A DNA stretch of 64,000 nt, taken from Verrucomicrobiota bacterium (GTDB taxonomy: Bacteria > Verrucomicrobiota > Verrucomicrobiia > Verrucomicrobiales > Verrucomicrobiaceae). Made by a program: the position numbers and the translations under genes. The stretch spans positions 62,001-126,000 of the forward strand of contig JANYCZ010000068.1 in assembly GCA_025360015.1 (NCBI GenBank). Direction: 5' to 3'. Below, piece by piece: positions 50,936-58,426 of the stretch. The stretch's first letter is position 1. Each line of letters opens with the position of its first letter. The notes beneath the pieces are model-generated. The model did no database searches, was not told where the DNA came from, and was given only the letters and a program-made list of their open reading frames with translations.

Positions 50936-51892
50936 TCAGCGTGCGGGTGGAGTGGAGGCGGTGTCCGCCAGATTCAGCCCGGCGACATCCGGCGTTTCAT
51001 GAAAAGTGACAGGGGTATTGATGCTGGCGATCAGGTTCAGCGTGGCCACGCGCCATTTGCGCGTGCGTGCCTCGTGCATCACCCGGTCAAAGCGGGCCAG
51101 TTGCGGGTCCATGTCATCGACACCGAAAGTGACTTTGGCATCGCCGTTGAAATGCGCGACGAGCGACCAAGGGTTTGGAATCTCGATCGATTCCAGCGCA
51201 GGATGGTCGTCCTGCTGGCGGCTTTGCAGCTTTTCCATCAGGCGCAGTGCGGCATGCACCTGCAAGTCGGTCGAGGGCTTGCCGGGGGTGGCATCGCTCA
51301 GGGCCGGAAACTGAATGCGGGGCATCGCCAGATACTCGCGGGTGATGACGTCGCAGGGCACCAGTGCGCCTTCGGCATCGATCAGGCAGCCTTTGCCAGT
51401 CAGCGGGCCCATGAGCTTGTGCTTGGCGCATTCCATCCAGGCCACCGGCATCCGCTGCACCACATCCAGCGTGAGCTTGCCGTGGTAGTTGCGGTGGATC
51501 ACGGCGGACTTCACCTGAGGCAGGCGTTCGATCTTCGCGCGCACCTCGCGCAGGTTCATGGTCAGCAGGTTGGTGGCTTCGGTCAGGCCGGTGGCCGCCA
51601 CAAGCTGCTGCCTCGTCAGGGTGCCCGCAGTATTCACCTCCACGGTCTTCAGCATGAACTGCGAATTTTTCTCCAGTGCCTCATGCCACGTCACCCAGCC
51701 GACGCCGACCACGAGCATCGCCGTGATCAGCCACATTGCCGTGCGAAAGCCGCGGCGGCGGCGCTCCACCGCATCATGTTCTCGGATGACCGGGGATTCC
51801 GGCTCATAGTCGATTACGTGGGTGCCCACTCCCTTGCGCCTTGGAGAAGAGCGCTTGGCCGGTTTTTTAGAGCCTTTCTTGGCAGCAGACAT
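50936..51892 (-). CDS. ftsQ: Cell division protein FtsQ
   Basis: A 318-residue bitopic membrane protein. Residues 1-45 are basic and cytoplasmic (KKGSKKPAKRSSPRRKGVG), followed by one membrane helix (about 50-70, TAMWLITAMLVVGVGWVTW) and a POTRA domain (FMLKTVEVNTAGTLTRQQLV, about 79-155). The rest is a beta domain in the periplasm. FtsQ bridges FtsA/Z-stage proteins and the FtsLB/FtsWI complex. It starts the ftsQAZ run; no mur or ddl genes precede it within the window, unlike the classic dcw cluster. The assignment relies on POTRA plus position. Confidence 0.9.
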   Translation of the reverse strand: MSAAKKGSKKPAKRSSPRRKGVGTHVIDYEPESPVIREHDAVERRRRGFRTAMWLITAMLVVGVGWVTWHEALEKNSQFMLKTVEVNTAGTLTRQQLVAATGLTEATNLLTMNLREVRAKIERLPQVKSAVIHRNYHGKLTLDVVQRMPVAWMECAKHKLMGPLTGKGCLIDAEGALVPCDVITREYLAMPRIQFPALSDATPGKPSTDLQVHAALRLMEKLQSRQQDDHPALESIEIPNPWSLVAHFNGDAKVTFGVDDMDPQLARFDRVMHEARTRKWRVATLNLIASINTPVTFHETPDVAGLNLADTASTPPAR

Positions 51893-52008
51893 GAGCAGGC
51901 GGAAACAAAGTCCAGTTCCGAGGACAGCCGGAATCGGTAGTTAATGGGCCTTAAATAAAGGATTCTCAGTGCGTTTGCCATAATTATTCGCGAAAAAATG
52001 CGGCCCCT

Positions 52009-52036
52009 GTATTCACAAAGGCGTAAGTTGTTCACA
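52009..52036. promoter_or_regulatory. Two DnaA-box-like words upstream of ftsQAZ
   Basis: GTATTCACA (52009-52017) and TTGTTCACA (52028-52036) each differ by one base from TTATNCACA and stand 19 bases apart in the same direction, about 120-145 bases upstream of ftsQ. DnaA regulates ftsZ in some bacteria (Caulobacter). Two near-matches in AT-richer DNA may be chance. Confidence 0.3.
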
Positions 52037-52088
52037 ATTTCGGGCTAAGAAAAGGCTTAGATAACTCAGGAGACACGAGGCGCATGCA

Positions 52089-53075
52089 TCATTTCCGCAT
52101 CACCCAGATATTGCGGTAGCGCACCGGATTGCCGTGGTTTTGCAGATAAATGGGCCCCGGGGTGTTTGCCTCGGGGTTAGGTGCCGAGGTCGTCGCTCCA
52201 GGCAGTTCCTGGTTTTCATGAATCACCACCCCATTGTGGTTGATCGTGATTTTCGCATTCGCGGTCTTATGGCCTTCGCCATCGTATTTCGCGGCGGTGA
52301 AATCCACATCGTAGGTCTGCCAGGTCAGTGGCGGCAGGCACATGTTCACTTTCGGCGCGGCGACCTTGTATAAACCGCCGCACTCATTGTCCTTCCCTTC
52401 GAGGCCGAAGCTGTCGAGCATCTGCACCTCATAGCGGCCTTGTAGGTAGAGACCGCTGTTCCCCCGGCCCTGACCCCGGGCGTCGGGCATGTAGGGCAGG
52501 AAGAACTCCACATGCAGGCTGCAGTCGCCAAACGTGTCCTCACTAGTGATCCCCTCCATCAAAGCGCCCAAGGTTTCATCGACACGCGATTTCGGGAAAC
52601 GGTTTACGCCCTTGCCATCAAACAGCACCACCGCATTCTCCGGCGGCTGAGCGCCCAGCGTGGGTGATTCGCGGTTCATGCGGTTGAGTTCCATGAGCTT
52701 CACCCCATCGGCATTGTTTACCTGGATGCTCGCGCCGTTCACCTCTGCTTTGATGGAGCCATCGGGCGTGGCAAACGCGGCGCTCTTTTCGCCTGCGGCC
52801 CGCGTGCCAATGACCCGGGTGATCGTGGCCCGGTCACCATCCCATCCCGCTCCCGGCAATCCGCCAAGATGACTCGCTGCCTCAAATTTACCGCCGCCCT
52901 GCGCCCAGATCTGCACCCCGTAAGTCCTGCCATCAATTTCGCCGACATACTCGCCCTGAATCGCGAAATCATCGTCCGTCTGCGCCGGATCCGTATACGC
53001 CTTCGGCTTCGGCGCGGCAGGCTGCTGAGCGTGAACGACCGTGGCAAACAGGAGAGCGGTGAGGATGAAGCGCAT
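52089..53075 (-). CDS. DUF1080 secreted protein (3-keto-disaccharide hydrolase family)
   Basis: A 328-residue secreted protein with a signal peptide (MRFILTALLFATVVHAQ). Residues about 25-130 are a variable N-terminal part with DDFAIQGEYVGEIDGRTYG. The DUF1080 LamG-like jelly-roll covers about 150-328, with NSGLYLQGRYEVQMLDSFGL, ECGGLYKVAAPKVNMCLPP and YLQNHGNPVRYRNIWVM. Family members bind or hydrolyse 3-keto-glycosides or related sugars. They are abundant in Planctomycetes and Verrucomicrobia and usually attach to carbohydrate breakdown. It has its own gap (196 bases) before ftsQ. Confidence 0.9.
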   Translation of the reverse strand: MRFILTALLFATVVHAQQPAAPKPKAYTDPAQTDDDFAIQGEYVGEIDGRTYGVQIWAQGGGKFEAASHLGGLPGAGWDGDRATITRVIGTRAAGEKSAAFATPDGSIKAEVNGASIQVNNADGVKLMELNRMNRESPTLGAQPPENAVVLFDGKGVNRFPKSRVDETLGALMEGITSEDTFGDCSLHVEFFLPYMPDARGQGRGNSGLYLQGRYEVQMLDSFGLEGKDNECGGLYKVAAPKVNMCLPPLTWQTYDVDFTAAKYDGEGHKTANAKITINHNGVVIHENQELPGATTSAPNPEANTPGPIYLQNHGNPVRYRNIWVMRK

Positions 53076-53178
53076 GGTCGGTGAATGTGAAGAGTGAACG
53101 GATTTGTACCAGATGTGGAAGTCTTTGCCACGTGAGGCCGGCTCAGCCTGCGCGCAGGGACATCAGATGGCTGGTCAA

Positions 53179-54486
53179 TCAGGTGATCAACGGACCGATG
53201 GCGGGTTCAGCGAGCAGCTTCTGCACTTCTTCCACCAGGCCACCAACCGGCACCGCACTTTGCGAGCGGGCAAGGAGGTTCTTGATGACGACCTCGGGAT
53301 ATTCAGCACCGAAGACAATGGCAAAGCGGGCTTTGCGATCCTCAGCGGTTTGAAACTGCTTGCCGACTTTTTGCGCGCCAAAGTTGTAGTCGATGCGGAT
53401 GCCTGCGGCACGCAAGGATTGCACAGCGGCGAGCGCGTGCGGACGCTGGGCTTCATCGGCTACAACGACAAAGGCATCAATGCTGCTGGCGGCAAGGTAG
53501 GCGCTGGTGAGCTTCATCTGCGCACCGGGTGTTTGCTTCAGGAGGAGGCCAAGAACGACATCGCCCATGGCGAAGCCTGCGGCAGGCATGTCCACGCCGC
53601 CGTCGCTCATGAGGGAGCAGAGCTTGTCATAAGTCCCACCGCCGGCGAGGGCGCGGAGGCCGTGCTTTGTGTCAAACACCTCGAAGACAACACCAGTATA
53701 GTAGGCGAGACCGCGAACGATGGTGGCGTCGATTTTGATGAACTGCCACAGCCCGCGTGCGGTGAGGTTCTCACGCAGCGCCGCGAAGGCCGGATGGCTT
53801 TCATCCGTGGAGGCCATGAACTCACGCACTTCGGCCAGGGTGAGTCCGATCAAGCCGAGTTTCTTTTCCGTCTCTTCCGGACGTGCACGTTCGATCTTGT
53901 CGATGATGCTGAGGAAAGTCGTGGTGTGCTCTTCAGCGATCTTTTTGTCCGCGAGGAAGGTGTTCCAGATTTCGCGATTGCTCAGGCGGATAATGAAATC
54001 ATCCGCGCTGATGCCGAACTCGCGCACGACGTCGATCGCGAGTGCGATCAGTTCGGCTGAAGTCGCAGGCGAGGAGTCGCCAAGGATATCGGCATTGAAC
54101 TGGATGAACTCACGACCTCGGCCTTTCTGCGGTTCTTCGTAGCGGAAGCAGGGGCCGATTTGAAACCACTTGATCGGCTTTTTGAAGTCGCGCTGACGTG
54201 CGGTGGCCATGCGTGCGAGCGAAGGCGTGACTTCGGGACGCAGGGAGATTTCGCGTTCCGCTTTGTCGAGGAAACAGTAGAGCTGGTTGGTGATCTCATC
54301 GCCGCTTTTCTTGCGGTAGAGATTGGTTTCTTCCACAAGCGGCGCCTCATACTCCACGAAGCCATAGCGACGTGCGACGGAGCGCCAGGTTTCGGTGATG
54401 TAATTTCGCAGTGCGCACTCCTCGGGGAAGAAGTCGCGAAAGCCTTTGACTGTTTGGAAGGAGGCCATAGAGGGGGCGGGATTCAT
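53179..54486 (-). CDS. hisS: Histidyl-tRNA synthetase
   Basis: A 435-residue class II synthetase. ATG 54486 is preferred; other candidate ATGs at 54492 and 54468 (MASFQTVKGFRDFFPEE) differ by a few codons. Motif 1 is in the first 40 residues, motif 2 is QIGPCFRYEEPQKGRGREFI, and the HisA-type motif reads RGLAYYTGVVFEVFD. At motif 3 the sequence is GFAMGDVVLGLLL, where most bacterial HisRS have GFALGxER; the Arg is not at the usual place. The C-terminal domain (about 330-435) has DAFVVVADEAQRPHALAAV for anticodon binding. It is divergent from recF. Confidence 0.95.
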   Translation of the reverse strand: MNPAPSMASFQTVKGFRDFFPEECALRNYITETWRSVARRYGFVEYEAPLVEETNLYRKKSGDEITNQLYCFLDKAEREISLRPEVTPSLARMATARQRDFKKPIKWFQIGPCFRYEEPQKGRGREFIQFNADILGDSSPATSAELIALAIDVVREFGISADDFIIRLSNREIWNTFLADKKIAEEHTTTFLSIIDKIERARPEETEKKLGLIGLTLAEVREFMASTDESHPAFAALRENLTARGLWQFIKIDATIVRGLAYYTGVVFEVFDTKHGLRALAGGGTYDKLCSLMSDGGVDMPAAGFAMGDVVLGLLLKQTPGAQMKLTSAYLAASSIDAFVVVADEAQRPHALAAVQSLRAAGIRIDYNFGAQKVGKQFQTAEDRKARFAIVFGAEYPEVVIKNLLARSQSAVPVGGLVEEVQKLLAEPAIGPLIT

Positions 54487-54545
54487 CTTCATGTGCAACG
54501 TGAACGCAACCGGAAATGCGGCGTGGTGCGGAAGTGTCTGACTGC

Positions 54546-55616
54546 ATGCTCTCCGACCTGTTTGTGCGCGATTTCCGCTGCTTCGCCGAGGCGAAGCTGG
54601 AATTGCATCCCGATGTGACGCTGCTGCTGGGCCGAAATGCCCAGGGAAAAACTTCCCTCATTGAGGCCGCATGTATGCTGCTGCGCCTGCAATCCCCCCG
54701 CACATCGAACCGTGCCGAACTGGTGCGCTTTGGCGCTGCCACATGCCTGGTGGAGGCTCACTGGCATGGCAAACGCCTGCGCTATGCGCAGTCCGCCACA
54801 ACTCGGCGGCTGGCTGTTGATGGCGCCACCTGCGGCAAATCGGCGGACTACTTGGCTGCTTCGGGCGTGGTGGTATGGATGGATCATCGCGACATGAATT
54901 TGCTGCGCGGTGGCGCAGAGCATCGGCGCAGATTTCTTGATTTCGCCGCGAGCCAGATGTTTCCCGACTACCTGCATGCGCTGCGTGGTTATGAGCGCGC
55001 CCTGCGTGGCCGCAATTATGTTTTGAAACGGGATGCCAGCATTGCATGGAAGCAGGCGGACGCTTTTGCCCGCGTGATGGACGGCTTTGCTCAAACGCTT
55101 TGGCAACGACGCGCGGAACTGTGTGCAGCCCTGAGGCCGGAGGTGTCGCTGGCGCATGCAAAGCTGAGTGATGGAGCGGAAAATGTCTGCATCACCTTTC
55201 AACGCACGAGTGATGCAGCGCTGAGTTTGTTTGAGGCACTCCTGACAATGCGTGATGAAGAGGCTCGCACGCGTTCGACGGCCTTCGGACCGCATCGCGA
55301 TGACATCGGGTTGCGCTTGAATGATCTCGACGCGACCACCTTTGCCTCCGAAGGCCAGCAACGCTCTTTCGCTCTGGCGATGAAACTCGCCCAGGCCCAG
55401 GTGCTGGAGCACGCCTGTGGTTCAGCTCCGTTGATGCTGATGGATGACGTTTTCGGTGAGCTGGATGCCCACCGCCGCCGTGCCTTGCTGTCATGCCTTC
55501 CTCCGGGAGCCCAGAAAATCATCACGACGACCAATTTGGACTGGGCGGATGCTGACCAGCTGGCGGGCCGGGTCTTTGGGGTCGAAGAGGCGAAATTCAG
55601 TCGCATCCGAGGCTGA
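54546..55616 (+). CDS. recF: DNA replication/repair protein RecF
   Basis: A 356-residue SMC-like ATPase. ATG 54546 (MLSDLFVRDFRCFAEAKLEL) matches the family start; the upstream ATG at 54516 adds 10 residues. Walker A is LGRNAQGKTSLIEAACML. The signature motif region is ASEGQQRSFALAMKLAQAQ, and Walker B plus D-loop is PLMLMDDVFGELDAHRRRAL. RecF loads RecA at gaps with RecOR. It is divergent from hisS, with about 60 bases between starts. Here it is separated from dnaA and dnaN, its usual neighbours. Confidence 0.96.
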   Translation: MLSDLFVRDFRCFAEAKLELHPDVTLLLGRNAQGKTSLIEAACMLLRLQSPRTSNRAELVRFGAATCLVEAHWHGKRLRYAQSATTRRLAVDGATCGKSADYLAASGVVVWMDHRDMNLLRGGAEHRRRFLDFAASQMFPDYLHALRGYERALRGRNYVLKRDASIAWKQADAFARVMDGFAQTLWQRRAELCAALRPEVSLAHAKLSDGAENVCITFQRTSDAALSLFEALLTMRDEEARTRSTAFGPHRDDIGLRLNDLDATTFASEGQQRSFALAMKLAQAQVLEHACGSAPLMLMDDVFGELDAHRRRALLSCLPPGAQKIITTTNLDWADADQLAGRVFGVEEAKFSRIRG

Positions 55617-55631
55617 AAAGCGGCGGCTTTT
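55616..55631 (+). terminator. Short hairpin after recF
   Basis: AAAAGC (55616-55621) pairs with GCTTTT (55626-55631) around a 4-base GGCG loop, starting at the last base of the stop codon. The stem is short (6 bases) and the T run is four bases. It may be a weak intrinsic terminator. Confidence 0.35.
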
Positions 55632-55681
55632 GGCCCGAAATGGCCTGAAATTACCAATTCCAAGCTTCTTAGAAACATCCC

Positions 55682-55715
55682 TTGACGCAATTTCAGGCAG
55701 TTTTAGCTTTAATAT
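55682..55715 (+). promoter_or_regulatory. Possible promoter in the 215-base gap before mreB
   Basis: TTGACG (55682-55687) resembles a -35 box and TTTAAT/TAATAT (55708-55715) a -10 box. The spacing of about 20 bases is longer than the 17 expected. The site is about 120 bases before the mreB ATG in an AT-richer gap. I treat it as a weak candidate. Confidence 0.3.
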
Positions 55716-55831
55716 GGGTTAGAATGCCGTGCGCGCGTTGCTTTTCGTGATTCTCAAAACAGTTGGAATTCTCCGTCGCGCATCTGGATTCTGACACCTG
55801 ATCGCATCAACACCTTTCCCATTTACTCTCA

Positions 55832-56863
55832 ATGTTCGGCAAACTTTTCGGCTTCGTCGCCCAAGACATCGGCATCGATCTCGGCACGGCAAACACCCTC
55901 GTTTATGTAAAAGATCACGGCATCGTCCTCAGAGAACCTTCAGTGGTGGCGGTTAAAACCGGCACCAACGAAGTGGTCGCTGTGGGTGATGACGCCAAGC
56001 GCATGCTCGGACGAACTCCGGGCGGCATTACTGCCATCCGCCCGTTGAAAGACGGTGTGATCGCCGACTTCCGTGTGACGGAGGCCATGCTGCGCCATTT
56101 CATCAAGAAAGTGCAGGGCGGCGGACGCAAGATGCGCGGCCCACGCGTGGTCATCGCCGTGCCTTCCGGCATCACGGAAGTTGAGAAGCGTGCGGTCAAG
56201 GAGAGCGCGGAGCAGGCTGGCGCGCGTGAAGTTTATCTGATCGAAGAACCGATGGCTGCGGCCATCGGCGTGGGCCTGCCGGTGCAGGAAGCCGCAGGCA
56301 ACATGATCGTAGATATCGGCGGCGGCACCACGGAGGTTGCCATCATCTCGCTTTCCGGCATCGTTTACAGCCGAAGCGTGCGCGTGGCGGGTGACGAACT
56401 CGACGAAGCCATCATCAACTACATGAAGCGCGCCTACAATCTCATGATTGGTGAGCGCACTGCGGAAGAAATCAAACTGCGCATTGGTTCCGCCTTCCCG
56501 CTGGGAAAGGAAACGACCATGGAAGTCAAAGGACGTGACATGGTGGCCGGCCTGCCAAAAACCATCACCATCACCAGCCAGGAAGTCCGCGAAGCAATGC
56601 TGGAGCCGCTCAATGCGATCATTGATGCCGTGCGCACCACTCTGGAGCGCTGCCCGCCGGAGCTCTCCGCCGACTTGGTGGACCGTGGCATCATGCTCGC
56701 CGGTGGCGGTGCGCTGCTGCGCGGCCTCGACAAATTGCTGCAGGAAGAAACAGCGCTCCCGGTGCATGTGGCGGAAGATCCGCTCAGTGCCGTCGGCGAA
56801 GGCACCGGTCGGGTCCTCAGTGAACTCGAATTCCTGCGCAAAGTGAGCACGACCGAAGTCTGA
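55832..56863 (+). CDS. mreB: Rod-shape-determining protein MreB
   Basis: A 343-residue bacterial actin. [20 protein letters not shown] is phosphate-1, [20 protein letters not shown] is phosphate-2, and [20 protein letters not shown] is the adenosine motif. The N-terminus [11 protein letters not shown] includes a short amphipathic segment. MreB organises the elongation machinery along the membrane in rod-shaped cells. It is the first gene of mreB-mreC-mreD-mrdA-rng on the + strand. There is an 84-base gap before mreC. Confidence 0.98.
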   Translation: MFGKLFGFVAQDIGIDLGTANTLVYVKDHGIVLREPSVVAVKTGTNEVVAVGDDAKRMLGRTPGGITAIRPLKDGVIADFRVTEAMLRHFIKKVQGGGRKMRGPRVVIAVPSGITEVEKRAVKESAEQAGAREVYLIEEPMAAAIGVGLPVQEAAGNMIVDIGGGTTEVAIISLSGIVYSRSVRVAGDELDEAIINYMKRAYNLMIGERTAEEIKLRIGSAFPLGKETTMEVKGRDMVAGLPKTITITSQEVREAMLEPLNAIIDAVRTTLERCPPELSADLVDRGIMLAGGGALLRGLDKLLQEETALPVHVAEDPLSAVGEGTGRVLSELEFLRKVSTTEV

Positions 56864-56947
56864 TGACCATTTTCGCGTTGGTGCGCCTCGTTTGCCTGAA
56901 AGTGTCAGACAAACAGCGCCGCATCCAGCTCGGAGGAAAGGCCAATC

Positions 56948-57805
56948 ATGAAAAAGCTCAACATCCTCGCGCTTCTGATCTTCGTCGCAGGGCTGGTTGC
57001 TGTGTTCACCTTTGACACGGCGACCACCCGGCAGATCCAGGCCCGCGTCATGAGCCTGCTGTCTCCTTTCATTCACAGCAGTGCTGCGATGGAGCAGGCG
57101 GCCGAGAGCGCCGTGGCTCCGCAGATCAATCCCGCTGAGCTGAAGCGCGAAAACGATGAGCAGCGCGTCCAGCTGGAGCGTCTGCGCATCATCCAGCAGA
57201 AGTACAATCAGATCATCGAAGAGAATGCCAAGCTGCGCCAGCTCATCGAATTCAAGCAGTCGGCACCTTTTAAAATGACCGCTGCCAAGGTGATCCGCCG
57301 CAGCTCCAGCACTTGGTGGAACAGTTTGATCCTCGACAAAGGTTCGCTGGATGGCATCGGCACGGACAGTCCTGTGATCACGTCCGTCGGCCTGGTGGGG
57401 AAGACCTCCACACTGGCTCCGCACATGGCCAAAGTGATTTTGCTGACGGACGAAATGTGCCGTGTGTCGGCCAAAATCGAAGGAACGCTGGAGCAGGGCA
57501 TCCTCGGCGGCGAACGTGCTGCGCTGGAGGTGCGCCCTGAACTGCATCTACGCTTCCTTCATCGCAACTCGAACATCAACGCTGGCGCGGGAGTTTACTC
57601 CTCTGGTGAAGGGGGGGTGTTCCCCGCAGATCTCCTGCTGGGCCGGGTGAAACGTTTTGAAAATCGCGAGATCTCCGGAGAGGCCGTCATCGAGCCCGCC
57701 GTAGATTTCTCCACGCTGGATTATGTTTTTGTGATTGAGATGCAGGTTGCCGAGTCCGCCCCCGAGCCTGCACCAACATCAACACCGGCACGCGCCAAAC
57801 CCTGA
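56948..57805 (+). CDS. mreC: Rod-shape-determining protein MreC
   Basis: A 285-residue protein with one N-terminal membrane helix (about 5-25, LNILALLIFVAGLVAVFTFD), a coiled coil (about 55-100, with Glu/Gln/Leu heptads such as ERLRIIQQKYNQIIEENAKL) and a beta domain (about 110-270). GGAGG sits 13 bases before ATG 56948. The sequence RSSSTWWNSLILDKGSLDGI and VGLVGKTSTLAPHMAKVILL are typical of MreC. It links MreB to PBP2 in the periplasm. The stop is 6 bases before mreD. Confidence 0.93.
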   Translation: MKKLNILALLIFVAGLVAVFTFDTATTRQIQARVMSLLSPFIHSSAAMEQAAESAVAPQINPAELKRENDEQRVQLERLRIIQQKYNQIIEENAKLRQLIEFKQSAPFKMTAAKVIRRSSSTWWNSLILDKGSLDGIGTDSPVITSVGLVGKTSTLAPHMAKVILLTDEMCRVSAKIEGTLEQGILGGERAALEVRPELHLRFLHRNSNINAGAGVYSSGEGGVFPADLLLGRVKRFENREISGEAVIEPAVDFSTLDYVFVIEMQVAESAPEPAPTSTPARAKP

Positions 57806-57811
57806 GCCGCC

Positions 57812-58426
57812 ATGTTGTTTCACCCGATCTCCATCATTCTGCTGCTCTTCACCTTCATGGTGCAGGAGTTCATTCCCGGGCTGGAGATCGCCCAGTTCGC
57901 CACGCTGTTTCTGCCCGCGGTGTTTTTCTTCAGCGCGTCCGTGGCTGCACCGTTTTCAATGATGCTGCTGCTGGCGTTCATCACCGGTTTCGTCTGGGAT
58001 GCACGCCACCTGCCGGGCGTCATGGAAAGCCTGTCGGGTGCGGAGGATGTGTTTGGCACGGGTGCAGATGTTGAACTGGGCGCGGGCAGTCATCCGCTGC
58101 CCTTCGGCCTTTCCATCGTGCTGTTTGCCATGCTCGGCATTCTTCTGCAGGGCATCCGCCCCTTGTTCAAGCGGGGACGTCTTGAGCTTCCGGTGCTCAT
58201 GGTCGGCCTGGCCGTTTTTGTGTGGCTGATGTCGCAATATCTCATCATCACCTTCCTGCGCGGTTCCCTGCAGTTTCCGGTGGGCGTGTGGTCGAAGATG
58301 ATTACTGACAGCCTGCTTGCCATGCTGGCCGCGCCGCTCATTTTCCTGCTGCTTTATTCGCTGGCCCGCCTGTCGAGCTATGAAATCAAATACGAAGGCC
58401 TGAGGTACCGTTTCGATGGTCGTTAA
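57812..58426 (+). CDS. mreD: Rod-shape-determining protein MreD-like
   Basis: A 204-residue hydrophobic protein with about five to six membrane segments (roughly 8-28, 32-60, 98-115, 127-145, 163-185). MreD sequences diverge quickly, so the call rests on topology and on position between mreC and mrdA. An insert at about 65-90 (SLSGAEDVFGTGADVELGAG) is hydrophilic and larger than in typical 160-residue MreD. The gene overlaps mrdA by 11 bases. Confidence 0.75.
   Translation: MLFHPISIILLLFTFMVQEFIPGLEIAQFATLFLPAVFFFSASVAAPFSMMLLLAFITGFVWDARHLPGVMESLSGAEDVFGTGADVELGAGSHPLPFGLSIVLFAMLGILLQGIRPLFKRGRLELPVLMVGLAVFVWLMSQYLIITFLRGSLQFPVGVWSKMITDSLLAMLAAPLIFLLLYSLARLSSYEIKYEGLRYRFDGR

Noticed and set aside
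55940-57547. 535-codon open frame opposite mreB and mreC
   Set aside because: Spans two certain genes in antisense; composition is His/Phe/Asp-rich noise.
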